Below are positions 18,295-26,754 of a DNA stretch of 64,000 bases, piece by piece (the stretch's first letter is position 1; the number at the start of each line of letters is the position of its first letter). Under the pieces are notes generated by a model. It searched no databases. It was not told the origin of the DNA and was given only the letters and a program-made list of their open reading frames with translations. Source of the stretch: an uncultured Ignavibacteriota bacterium (GTDB taxonomy: Bacteria > Bacteroidota > Ignavibacteria > Palsa-1295). Location: NCBI GenBank assembly GCA_903900335.1, contig CAIUMP010000022.1, forward strand, positions 1-64,000, read 5' to 3'. The position numbers and the translations under genes are program-made.

Positions 18295-19628
18295 TAGTAA
18301 TTCGAAAGATCATGAATGTCAATAAACACCGTCGAGCGCGCCTTTGCAAGCCACTTGACCGCTTCCTGAGTTTGCTTCCACTGGATTGCAGCCGCTTCAA
18401 GCTCTCGGTAATCCTCAGTCAGCGACACGGCATGCGTTGGCACCTTTCGGATCAGCTTCACGATCTGGAATCCGGAACGTCCGTCGGGGTATGCAATGTG
18501 GATCGGTTTCGATATCTCCCCCTCCTTCAGGGAATCCACAACGCCCCGTTGCTCGGAAGCAAAATCTTCAATGTGACTCCTACCAAGAGAACCTCCGAAT
18601 GGTTTGGTTTCCGGATCGTCGGAGTACTCTCGCGCAAGCCCGGCGAAATCCTCACCCTTGGTTGCCCGCTCGCGTATGAGGTTAAGCGAATCTCGGATCG
18701 CGGACTCGTCTGCAGAATTGATGGTCGGTTTGATGAGGATTTGCGCGACGTGAATCTCTTCGCCACGTCTTTCGATCAATTTGATGATATGAAAACCTTG
18801 ATCCGTTTCCACCACATCGGATACCTCACCCGGCTTCAAATTAAACGCTACAGCTTCGAACTCCGCGAGAAACGTACCACGTGAGAAGAAACTTCCAAGA
18901 TCCCCACCGCTCGCCGCTGTCGAATGCTGAGAATACCGCTTCGCCAGATCCGCAAAATCGGCACCGTGATGAAGCGAATCCACGAGCGACTTAGCGAATG
19001 CTCGGGATCGTCCCTTCTGATCCGGAAGCACCTTGACGAGCTTCACGATCGTTGCCAATTCAACGGCTTCTCCGACGGGCGGAAGAGAGTCTTTGTAGAT
19101 AGCAAAGAATTCCTTTACGTCCTGACGGGAGATCGTCTGGGAGCGCGGTAGCGACTTCTCCTGCTCCTTTTGTGTGATCAAACTCTCACGGGCCTGCTCA
19201 CGGATCGTAGGAGATGCCTTCAGTTCTGCTACGGATTGACCGGTCGCTTGCTTGACCGCGGCCTCGCTGCCAAAATGGGCCACATACGCGCGAATCCGTT
19301 GGTCAAGGACCTCATCTACTTCCGCTTCGGTGACGGTGATAGAGTCATCGTCAGCCTTTGCAAGCCAAAGCTTCTGATCGATCTCACCATCCAATATCTG
19401 CTTTCGAAGACGTTGAAGCGTATCGGCAGATGTGGTCATAACCCCGCGCTGCAGGAGGTAGAGTTGAGTTTGCGCGTCGATCGAAGACTTATAGATCGGG
19501 TGCTTACCCACGATACCCACGACGGCATCGAGCTTCGCTCCATCTTTTGGAGGTCCGAATTGTGCATTGGCGGACAGCGCACATGCTCCGAGCATGAGGA
19601 ATGCGGCAGCGATGACTTTGATCTTCAT
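18291..19628 (-). CDS. SurA-like periplasmic peptidyl-prolyl isomerase
   Basis: A 445-residue periplasmic chaperone/isomerase. Signal peptide (1-22, ending SANA), a SurA-type N-terminal helical chaperone module (about 30-180), then two parvulin-type domains: the first ending in GGDLGSFFSRG and VVETDQGFHIIKLIER (about 185-286), the second with GGSLGRSHIEDF (about 290-395). The architecture matches SurA, which escorts outer-membrane proteins. It heads a run of M16 peptidases through a 4-base overlap. A larger PpiC protein lies upstream across a 151-base gap. Confidence 0.9.
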   Translation of the reverse strand: MKIKVIAAAFLMLGACALSANAQFGPPKDGAKLDAVVGIVGKHPIYKSSIDAQTQLYLLQRGVMTTSADTLQRLRKQILDGEIDQKLWLAKADDDSITVTEAEVDEVLDQRIRAYVAHFGSEAAVKQATGQSVAELKASPTIREQARESLITQKEQEKSLPRSQTISRQDVKEFFAIYKDSLPPVGEAVELATIVKLVKVLPDQKGRSRAFAKSLVDSLHHGADFADLAKRYSQHSTAASGGDLGSFFSRGTFLAEFEAVAFNLKPGEVSDVVETDQGFHIIKLIERRGEEIHVAQILIKPTINSADESAIRDSLNLIRERATKGEDFAGLAREYSDDPETKPFGGSLGRSHIEDFASEQRGVVDSLKEGEISKPIHIAYPDGRSGFQIVKLIRKVPTHAVSLTEDYRELEAAAIQWKQTQEAVKWLAKARSTVFIDIHDLSNYY

Positions 19629-19732
19629 TCGAGCTTCAGTTACGTCCCTGTATATTTAGAGTTCAATCTCTGTTTGTCAATAGCAGCTTCTCCCGCGGCC
19701 ACTTGCTTGACTCAGAGTCTTGAAGAAGTCAA

Positions 19733-19757
19733 AAGGGCGACGAGAAACGTCGCCCTT
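19733..19757 (-). terminator. intrinsic terminator after the three-domain PpiC gene
   Basis: AAGGGCGACG (19733-19742) pairs perfectly with CGTCGCCCTT (19748-19757) across a 5-nt loop. On the minus strand the stem runs into TTTT. It lies 22 bases after the stop at 19780, so the upstream PpiC gene and the SurA-M16 run are probably separate transcripts, with at most partial read-through. Confidence 0.8.
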
Positions 19758-19779
19758 CCTAACAATTTGTCATTCTGGG

Positions 19780-21960
19780 TTACTTCGCCTCGGAACCCAT
19801 ATCTCCAACTGCGTGATGTCTAGCCCACTCACTTTCGATGAGCGGCTCGTTGATCTCGCGTCCGTACTTCGTGCGAAGCTCATCTACCCACTGAGAACGG
19901 AGCTCGCCCGCCCTGTCATCCTGATATTGGCTAGCAACTTCCTGACGAGCTTCCTCAAACGTCTTGCCGTGGATCGGGTCGCGGTGATTAAGCCGCACGA
20001 TGGAATAGCCGCCCTGGAAGCTGAATGGCTCCTTCACTTCATCTACGATGAAATTAAAGGCACGTTTCGCAAGCTCTGTCTCGTCCTTCATCAAGAGTCC
20101 CCAATGCCCCGCCTTCGCTTTGAATCCTGGGCGCTCGGTGTACTTCTTCGCGAGGGTATCAAAGTTCTCTCCGGCCTCGAGGCGCTTATACAGCTGCTTC
20201 GAAAGCGAATCGCTCACGACGAAGATCTCGGAAAGATCCACGCGCTCCGGCCATGTAAACTTTGCACGATGCTCCTCAAAGTATTTCTTTTCGTTGAGGC
20301 TATCCGGCACAACCTTCGACCATACCCGCTTATTCTCCAGATCGAAAAGGATAATTCCGTTCTTGTAATCCTCCATGATCTTCTCAAACTCAGGATACTT
20401 GGTTGCAACATCGCGGGCCTCGATAGAAAGCAAAGCATCTTCGATGTTCTTGGAGACGAGGTCATAGATGGCGTTCCTGGCCAATGGTGACCCCGGCTGA
20501 CCATTCAGTGAATCGATCAGTGAGCCCACCGTCCAATTAATATCGCCAAGATGGAATACTTGCCTGCTGCGTTCGGTGAGCTTCTTCGACCAGTTCGTAT
20601 CCGAGCTGGTGCGGGAGGAATCAATATGAGCCATCACGTAACTGATTGCGCTTGAATCAAGCTTCAATCCGCGCTTCACTTTCAAGTCGCCCAAGTACTT
20701 TGCCTTATCCTCATCGAAGAAGAAGCGCTTGTAGAATTGCTTGAGCTGATCCTTTGACTCTTCCCACGACTTCGCACGCACACCGTTGAGGCGCTTGATG
20801 ATATGATAGCCGAAGCTAGTACGAACCAGCCCTGACATCTCGCCATCCTTCATCGAGTAGGCAGCGCGATCGAATGACGGCTCTGCGCGGCGGTCTTCAC
20901 GATTGATGGTATCGAAATCACCGCCACGGCTTGCGGTGTACTTATCATCTGATGCTTCGCGGGCCACATCCTCGAACCGCTCGCCATTTTTGATCCGGGT
21001 CAGGAGGCTGTCCGCGCGCTTGTAGTAGGGGATGGTATCGATGCCGCTGACTTTCGGCATTTGAACGAGAATGTGCTTGACGTGAACACCCCCCGTATGT
21101 GGCAGCTTCTCAAAGAGCTGGATCACATGGTAGCCGTAACGGGTTTTCACCGGTACCTTTGTGTACTCACCCGGCTGCAGTGCGAAAATCGCTTCTTCGA
21201 AAGGGCGAACGGTCATGCCACCCGTGAAGAACCCCAGATCCCCGCCGATCTTGCCAGTCGCGCGGTCGTCTGAACCCTCCCAGTTCTCCATTCTGGAAGT
21301 GTCCAGAATGTGATCCTTGACTTTTTGAACAAATGTCTCGTCGTGGTCGGAGAGCTGCGCTCGGCTGGCAGGCGCCATGCAGATATAGGACATTGGAAAA
21401 CCTGCATCCAACATCTGAATCGCACGCAGTGCTTTGCCATAAGCCTTTAGCGTGTCAGCAGGGCTATTCCAATTGTGGACGGCAGCAAGGAAATGGGATG
21501 CGTGAACTTCTGTCTGCCGGCGGTCATACATCTTCCGCATCATCGGATCAGTTACTTCCTTATCCAAAATATACGGACCAGCAAGCATCGCACGGTATCC
21601 CTCGATCTCTTTAACGATCTTCGGGTCCTGATCCAGCCCCTCTTCCTTTGCTTCCTGAAGCTTCAGCCGATAATCGGCATACACTCCCAAAAACTCCTTG
21701 AGCGAATCCATCGTCGAGGAGTAAGCACCCTTGCCATTCATGCGAACGAAAGCTGCCTCAAACTCCGGAAGCGCGACGACCCCACCCTTCCACTTGATCA
21801 GCCACGGGGCCTTATCCGAAGAGATCGAGCTTGCCGCAGCATGCTTGGCGGACTTGTCCTTGGATTGTGCGAATGCGGAAGAAGCCGCAAACAAAAAGAA
21901 TACGCTCAGGGCCAATACCAAACTGACCCTGGACTTGCTCATCAAGTGCGTGATACTCAT
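19780..21960 (-). CDS. periplasmic PpiC-type isomerase with three parvulin-like domains
   Basis: A 726-residue protein with a Sec signal peptide (hydrophobic 12-27, ending AFAQ). Three parvulin-like segments are visible: about 150-287 (GGDLGFFTGG, TRYGYHVIQLFEK), about 293-395 (VKHILVQMP, TSFGYHIIKRL) and about 590-690 (SEIFVVSD, GHWGLLMKDE, GGYSIVRLNHRD). The third is the most diverged. The layout suggests a SurA/PpiD-like folding factor for outer-membrane or T9SS cargo proteins. It ends in its own terminator, ahead of the SurA-like gene. Confidence 0.88.
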   Translation of the reverse strand: MSITHLMSKSRVSLVLALSVFFLFAASSAFAQSKDKSAKHAAASSISSDKAPWLIKWKGGVVALPEFEAAFVRMNGKGAYSSTMDSLKEFLGVYADYRLKLQEAKEEGLDQDPKIVKEIEGYRAMLAGPYILDKEVTDPMMRKMYDRRQTEVHASHFLAAVHNWNSPADTLKAYGKALRAIQMLDAGFPMSYICMAPASRAQLSDHDETFVQKVKDHILDTSRMENWEGSDDRATGKIGGDLGFFTGGMTVRPFEEAIFALQPGEYTKVPVKTRYGYHVIQLFEKLPHTGGVHVKHILVQMPKVSGIDTIPYYKRADSLLTRIKNGERFEDVAREASDDKYTASRGGDFDTINREDRRAEPSFDRAAYSMKDGEMSGLVRTSFGYHIIKRLNGVRAKSWEESKDQLKQFYKRFFFDEDKAKYLGDLKVKRGLKLDSSAISYVMAHIDSSRTSSDTNWSKKLTERSRQVFHLGDINWTVGSLIDSLNGQPGSPLARNAIYDLVSKNIEDALLSIEARDVATKYPEFEKIMEDYKNGIILFDLENKRVWSKVVPDSLNEKKYFEEHRAKFTWPERVDLSEIFVVSDSLSKQLYKRLEAGENFDTLAKKYTERPGFKAKAGHWGLLMKDETELAKRAFNFIVDEVKEPFSFQGGYSIVRLNHRDPIHGKTFEEARQEVASQYQDDRAGELRSQWVDELRTKYGREINEPLIESEWARHHAVGDMGSEAK

Positions 21961-22126
21961 GTGTATCTGTACTGAATTCGTATAACGAGTGAATAAATGC
22001 CTGAAACGAGATATGGGAAAGCGCTAGCCCCCTACCCAAAGGGGCAGGTGCACTCCCCCCGACAAGAAACAGCGTGTGGTCAACGTGCCTTGCCGAGAAT
22101 TTGTTCGCCCGGATTTGAGGTGCTTT

Positions 22127-23143
22127 TCAGCGTTTTCTCGCTATCGCCCTCTTGACCGCAGCCTTGACATCCTTGCTTGTCAAGCCAAAGAACTCCATCA
22201 ATTCATCCGGCTTGCCGCTGCCGCCGAAAGTGTCCTTCACGCCAATGAATTCGACGGGCGCTGGATGCTCCTGCGCTAGGACTTCCGCAACTGCACCTCC
22301 TAGCCCAGCCGTGATCTGGTGCTCTTCGGCGGTGACGATCGCGCCGCACTCAGAAGCCGCCTTCACGATGGCGGCACGGTCGAGCGGCTTGATCGTCGCC
22401 ATGTTGAGCACACGGACATTGATACCCTCGGCCTCCAATTCATAGGCAGCAACGAGCGCCTCCCAAACCATCGGGCCACAGGCAATAACAGCGGCATCGT
22501 TGCCATCCTTGAAAGTCTGCGCCTTGCCGATCTCGAACGGTGTGTCCTCATGGGTGAAGCTCGGCACATCGGAGCGGCCAAACCGAATGTAGCAGGGGCC
22601 GTAATATTCGCCAACAGCGATCGTCGCCTTCTTCGCTTCGTTGAAATCGCATGGAACAACGAGCGTCATGTTCGGCATCACCCGAATAATGGCGATCTCT
22701 TCGAGGGCCTGGTGCGTCGCGCCATCCTCACCAACAGAGATTCCCGCGTGTCCGCCACCGATCTTCACATTGGCATCATTATAGGCCATGGAGATGCGGA
22801 TCATATCCGTGTTGCGGCAGGATGCGAATGCGCCGTAGGTCGCGAAGAACGGTATGTGACCACTGAGTGCCAGACCAGTTGCTACCAGTGTAGCGGTCGC
22901 CTCGGTGATACCCATAGAGAAAAACCGGTCCGGAAACTTCTCCTTGAAGTAGGAGGTCATCACCGAGCCCGTGATGTCGCCGCCAAGAGCAACGACATTA
23001 TCGTATCGCTCGCCGAGTACGACTAACCCTTCGCCAAATCCGAAACGCGTTGCCTTTTTGCCGTGCATTTCATAGCGAGGCATTTGGCCATTGGTTGATG
23101 CGGTATTCACCATCGAACTTTCTTTGACTGCTGTAACTGACAT
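22127..23143 (-). CDS. transketolase, C-terminal subunit
   Basis: A 338-residue half-transketolase carrying the pyrimidine-binding and C-terminal domains. The start is the ATG at 23143 (MSVTAVKESS); the longer frame runs back into the partner gene. Motifs: GGDITGSV, FFSMGITEATA with the conserved Glu that activates the thiamine ring, GHAGISVGEDGATHQ and ADVP-like GRSDVPSF. It works with the N-terminal subunit encoded 40 bases upstream, in the non-oxidative pentose phosphate pathway. A split transketolase is common in many bacteria and archaea. Confidence 0.92.
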   Translation of the reverse strand: MSVTAVKESSMVNTASTNGQMPRYEMHGKKATRFGFGEGLVVLGERYDNVVALGGDITGSVMTSYFKEKFPDRFFSMGITEATATLVATGLALSGHIPFFATYGAFASCRNTDMIRISMAYNDANVKIGGGHAGISVGEDGATHQALEEIAIIRVMPNMTLVVPCDFNEAKKATIAVGEYYGPCYIRFGRSDVPSFTHEDTPFEIGKAQTFKDGNDAAVIACGPMVWEALVAAYELEAEGINVRVLNMATIKPLDRAAIVKAASECGAIVTAEEHQITAGLGGAVAEVLAQEHPAPVEFIGVKDTFGGSGKPDELMEFFGLTSKDVKAAVKRAIARKR

Positions 23144-23183
23144 TTTGCCTTGAGTATCTACTTCGTTCGCCTTACGAAAGGCA

Positions 23184-24134
23184 TCAAACCAATTCCGTGA
23201 GCGCCACTTCCGCCTGCTCCGGTGTCGGGGGTTTGCCGTGCCAGCGGTAATCATCTTCCATGAAGCTGACCCCGCGGCCCATATAGGTCTCGGCAACAAT
23301 GCACGTCGGACGGCCCTTCACTTCACGAGCTTCGGCGAATGCGTGGCGCAACTCCGCAATGCTATTTCCATTGCACTCGATCACATGGAAGTTGAAGGCT
23401 TTGAACTTGTCTCCGACAGGGTTGAGCTTCATCACGTCCTCGGTGCGGCCATCGATCTGGCAATTGTTACGATCGACGATCATGCAGAGATTGTCCAGCT
23501 CCCAGTGCGCGGCGATCATCGCTGCCTCCCAGATCTCGCCTTCCGATATTTCACCATCGCCAGTCAGTGAAAAGACTCGGCGGTCGTTCTTATCCACCAG
23601 CTTGTCTGCGAGTGCCATACCCACTGCAATCCCCAGGCCCTGGCCGAGAGAGCCTGTAGAAGATTCGATTCCCGGCAAGCCCATGTCGCGCCCGGGATGG
23701 CCCTGCAACCGCGAGTTGAACTTACGGAGTGTGAGTAACTCCGACTTCGGGAAGAAGCCAGCGTTCGCGAGAGTAGCATACAGGACCGGGCACATGTGCC
23801 CAGCCGAGAGCACAAACCGGTCGCGTCCCTCCCACCACGGGTTATTCACGTCATAGCGCATGAAGCCGCCGAAATAGAGTGTCGCGAATATGTCCGCAGA
23901 ACCCAGTGGACCGCCGGAGTGACCGCTCTTCGCCTCTACCAGCTCTCGGATGATGTCCCGGCGTATCGACTGCGCGATCTCGAGCAGTGCAGCGTCGGAA
24001 TGATCGGCTGAATTGGAGAAGGGTTTGAAATCGGCATAGCCATACTTGGCCATGAGTTCTGGACTCGGAGTCGGGCGGGAAGAGCCGTGAAATCCGGTCG
24101 CCAGAGGATAGGTTTTGTGGGTAAGTCGTGCCAT
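23184..24134 (-). CDS. transketolase, N-terminal subunit
   Basis: A half-transketolase with the thiamine-diphosphate domain: HSGGPLGSADI, GHMCPVLYATLA, and GDGEISEGEIWEAAM with the cofactor motif ending in NNCQIDG. The start is set at 24134 (MARLTHKTYP, 316 residues); an internal ATG at 24053 (MAKYGYADF) is also plausible and would give a length nearer the family norm. It precedes the C-terminal half in the same direction and is divergent from the GH5 gene. Confidence 0.9.
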   Translation of the reverse strand: MARLTHKTYPLATGFHGSSRPTPSPELMAKYGYADFKPFSNSADHSDAALLEIAQSIRRDIIRELVEAKSGHSGGPLGSADIFATLYFGGFMRYDVNNPWWEGRDRFVLSAGHMCPVLYATLANAGFFPKSELLTLRKFNSRLQGHPGRDMGLPGIESSTGSLGQGLGIAVGMALADKLVDKNDRRVFSLTGDGEISEGEIWEAAMIAAHWELDNLCMIVDRNNCQIDGRTEDVMKLNPVGDKFKAFNFHVIECNGNSIAELRHAFAEAREVKGRPTCIVAETYMGRGVSFMEDDYRWHGKPPTPEQAEVALTELV

Positions 24135-24243
24135 TGAGCGCAAAAGGAATTGCGGAAGGGAATGGTTTCGTAAATACGGTCCACGGCTTCTTAATACGCA
24201 ACAGGGAACTCCAAACCAATCCCTTTCGTACTGCTGGATTTCC
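24135..24243. promoter_or_regulatory. likely divergent promoter region (transketolase / GH5)
   Basis: If the transketolase starts at 24134 and the GH5 gene at the GTG at 24244, this 109-base stretch must hold both promoters. A GH5 start at 24115 would put its first codons inside the transketolase coding region, which argues for the later start. No confident -10/-35 pair could be assigned by eye. Confidence 0.4.
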
Positions 24244-25740
24244 GTGCAGTTCCCACCGCCGACCTCCCGAATTCTTAGCGATGACAGCCGCCTGCGCGCT
24301 GCGGAGAGGTACGCCCGAATCCTGATCTTGCGCGGAGTCAACTTCGGTCCGTCCGCAAAGCTGCCACCCTATCTCCCATTCCGATCACGCGAGGATTGGG
24401 AAGAATATGAGACCTACGTCGACCTGCTGATCGCTTGCGGCTTTACCGTACTCCGAATCCCATTTATCTGGTTTGCCTTCGAGCCAACCTGTAACCCCGA
24501 GAAGCCGGAATACAACGAGCAATACCTTGAGGACTTCTTCTACTTTATCCGCCGCTTCGCGGAAAAGGGATTTCTCATCATCATCGATCTTCATCAGGAT
24601 CTCGTCGGTCGTGCCTTCGGTGGAAATGGGATGCCGGACTGGGTGCTTTCAGAGGGCGCGCGACAATTCTCCGTCTTAAACAACACTGCGCTCTGGGGAC
24701 TGAACTATGTCCTTAACCGACATCTGCGAAAGACCTTCACGGAATTTTGGTCCAATGACCTCACAAACAGCACCCTCAACCCACCTCTCACCCACTTCCG
24801 TGTACTAGATCGCTACCTTGAAATGGTCGATCGCATTGCGGAAGAAGCCGCGAAAATCGATCGCGTATTTGGTATTGAGATCTTCAATGAGCCACATCCT
24901 GCAAGGGTAAACGATAAGCACTTCGAAGAGCAGATTCTCCCGGCATTCTACGACAAAGCAATCGCACGCATACGGAAACACTCCAGCGACCTCTTTGCTC
25001 TTCTGGCACCGCAAAGTGATTGGAACGTCAATATGCGGACGGACAAGGCATACACGTCCCATTTACGAAATCTGGGATCAGACAAGCGAGTCGCCTTCGC
25101 GTATCATTATTACGACACGGTAATGACCGGCCTTTACGGGATGCTCTTTAACGATTCAAAACGTGAGGAGTATCATGATGCTCAGCGCGTAGGAATTCTC
25201 CGAGGGCGCGAGAAAGGAATGGTACCGTTTCTAACCGAATTCGGCTCACGCCAGAACTGGTTGACTTCGATCGTCCGCAGGCACATGAATTGGCAATATG
25301 AGGGGGTCGAGGCCGCTTCGGTTCATGCGACGTATTGGAATGTCAATCTCTATAATACCCCAGAGTCGTTCGATGGATTTATGAAGGAGGACTTCTCGCT
25401 ACTCGGACCGGGGGATGATTCCCGATCACCTCAGCCGAGAAATCTCGATGTTGCGACACGGCCCTATGTCCAAATGGCAAGCGCGGAGCCCGTGCATCAG
25501 CACTTCAACCTTAACACCAAAGAATACGAGCTTGTCCTAAGAGGCAAACCAACAGGCGCACTTCCAACGATCATTTATGTCCCAGCTCTGGCGCTGCACC
25601 CGCTGCAGCCCGTTCATTATTCAAACGGCTTTGACATCGAGTATAACGGCACAGTCGTTTCTGAGTTTGCGGAGAATCAACTGAGCATTATATTAAGCCC
25701 CGATCTCGAATTACACGAGATCGTGATTCGTCCGCGATAG
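24244..25740 (+). CDS. GH5-family glycoside hydrolase, endoglycoceramidase-like
   Basis: A ~498-residue retaining glycosidase without an obvious signal peptide. Near the start is GVNFGPSAKLP (31-41), then the barrel with the acid/base Glu216 (EIFNEPHP), HYYDT (288-292) and nucleophile Glu332 (PFLTEFGS). A C-terminal beta domain (about 420-498) resembles that of endoglycoceramidases, which cut glycan from ceramide; other GH5 activities remain possible. The only upstream ATG (24115) lies within the divergent transketolase and gives a leader unlike the family, so a GTG at 24244 is proposed. The gene is alone on its strand. Confidence 0.8.
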   Translation: MQFPPPTSRILSDDSRLRAAERYARILILRGVNFGPSAKLPPYLPFRSREDWEEYETYVDLLIACGFTVLRIPFIWFAFEPTCNPEKPEYNEQYLEDFFYFIRRFAEKGFLIIIDLHQDLVGRAFGGNGMPDWVLSEGARQFSVLNNTALWGLNYVLNRHLRKTFTEFWSNDLTNSTLNPPLTHFRVLDRYLEMVDRIAEEAAKIDRVFGIEIFNEPHPARVNDKHFEEQILPAFYDKAIARIRKHSSDLFALLAPQSDWNVNMRTDKAYTSHLRNLGSDKRVAFAYHYYDTVMTGLYGMLFNDSKREEYHDAQRVGILRGREKGMVPFLTEFGSRQNWLTSIVRRHMNWQYEGVEAASVHATYWNVNLYNTPESFDGFMKEDFSLLGPGDDSRSPQPRNLDVATRPYVQMASAEPVHQHFNLNTKEYELVLRGKPTGALPTIIYVPALALHPLQPVHYSNGFDIEYNGTVVSEFAENQLSIILSPDLELHEIVIRPR

Positions 25741-25769
25741 CAGCTGATGTTAGTTGGCTGCTACTTTTC
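25738..25769 (+). terminator. probable terminator overlapping the GH5 stop
   Basis: TAGCAGC (25738-25744, beginning with the stop codon) pairs with GCTGCTA (25757-25763) and is followed by CTTTTCTT. The convergent gene ends at 25761, inside the stem. The stem is short (7 bp), so efficiency is uncertain. Confidence 0.45.
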
Positions 25770-26699
25770 TTGCCACCACTTCGTAGCATTCGACTCATTT
25801 AAAGTCACAACCGAACGGACGTAGATGAAATCCGTGAAAGGGCTCGCGGTGGCGATCTCTACCTTCGCGGGAATGGTCATACGAAGCGTCCGCCGGACAA
25901 CTCGGCCAGAGAATAGATCCAAAAACGTTGTGTCCACTCCCGAAATCGGGCCATTCGTCTTCGTTGTAACACTCGTCACGCTGTTCGTCTGGTATCCATC
26001 AAATACACCTGAATCCACCGCCACGATGAGCGCAAAATACGTACCCAATGTGTCGATCAATCTGTCGAAACGGTACGTGCGAGATACATCGTAGACGTAT
26101 TGGCCACTGGTAACGCCGATATTGATCGTATCGAGTACCTGAACGGTGTCCTGACGATGGTCGCTCCAGGTGTCACCATACGTGACTGCGCTTGGGGGCA
26201 AGGGTGTCAACAGACGCGGGGGCTGAAAGAAATAGGAGTTGGTTTGGGCCTCGGCATTCAACAGCTTAAGACTGTCGATGACATTCTTATCGTACTCGTA
26301 CCCTTGCATGTCGTATGTCAATCGCGTGATCTTATTAACGGCGCGATGCTCGTTCAGGGACAACGTATCACCGTTCAACTCATGACCAGCAATTTGGAAT
26401 TTGGTGAAATACTGGTCGAACACCCACAGTCCTGCCTTGTAGTCGATAGAGACGTTGTGGAAGGCGAGTTGTGCGATGCTTGTCAAATCGCCAGAGAGTT
26501 CATCCCGATCGGTGCGGACATGCTGCTCGATCTGCGTGCGAACGTCATATAGAAGCGTCCCCGCTTGAGGCTTGTAGCGGAGCGTCATCATGTCGGTCTT
26601 TACTTCCGGGGGTCGTTTCGGCGCAATATGGCGCTGTGCTTCTACCGAGAGGGCAGAGCACAGGAGTAAACTGACAATCAGCAGGCGTAAACCTAACAT
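25761..26699 (-). CDS. secreted protein of unknown function
   Basis: A ~312-residue exported protein. The ATG at 26699 gives a clean signal peptide (MLGLRLLIVSLLLCSALSVE, cleavage near EAQ); a longer frame using TTG at 26765 would overlap the upstream gene and displace the signal, so it is not chosen. The mature part is beta-strand rich (MMTLRYKPQAGTLLYDVRTQ, YFALIVAVDSGVFDGYQ), somewhat like DUF6263-type lipocalin-like proteins, but I would not assign a family. It follows the BNR-repeat T9SS cargo gene by 55 bases and may be co-expressed with it. Confidence 0.75.
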   Translation of the reverse strand: MLGLRLLIVSLLLCSALSVEAQRHIAPKRPPEVKTDMMTLRYKPQAGTLLYDVRTQIEQHVRTDRDELSGDLTSIAQLAFHNVSIDYKAGLWVFDQYFTKFQIAGHELNGDTLSLNEHRAVNKITRLTYDMQGYEYDKNVIDSLKLLNAEAQTNSYFFQPPRLLTPLPPSAVTYGDTWSDHRQDTVQVLDTINIGVTSGQYVYDVSRTYRFDRLIDTLGTYFALIVAVDSGVFDGYQTNSVTSVTTKTNGPISGVDTTFLDLFSGRVVRRTLRMTIPAKVEIATASPFTDFIYVRSVVTLNESNATKWWQEK

Positions 26700-26754
26700 C
26701 GCGGCCGATGAACCCCACCTCAATACACGCGGTGACGATTGACTCCGCTCCACA

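Noticed and set aside
22020-22062. GCCCC/GGGGC hairpin after the transketolase genes
   Set aside because: Short stem without a U-tract on either strand; too weak to call a terminator.
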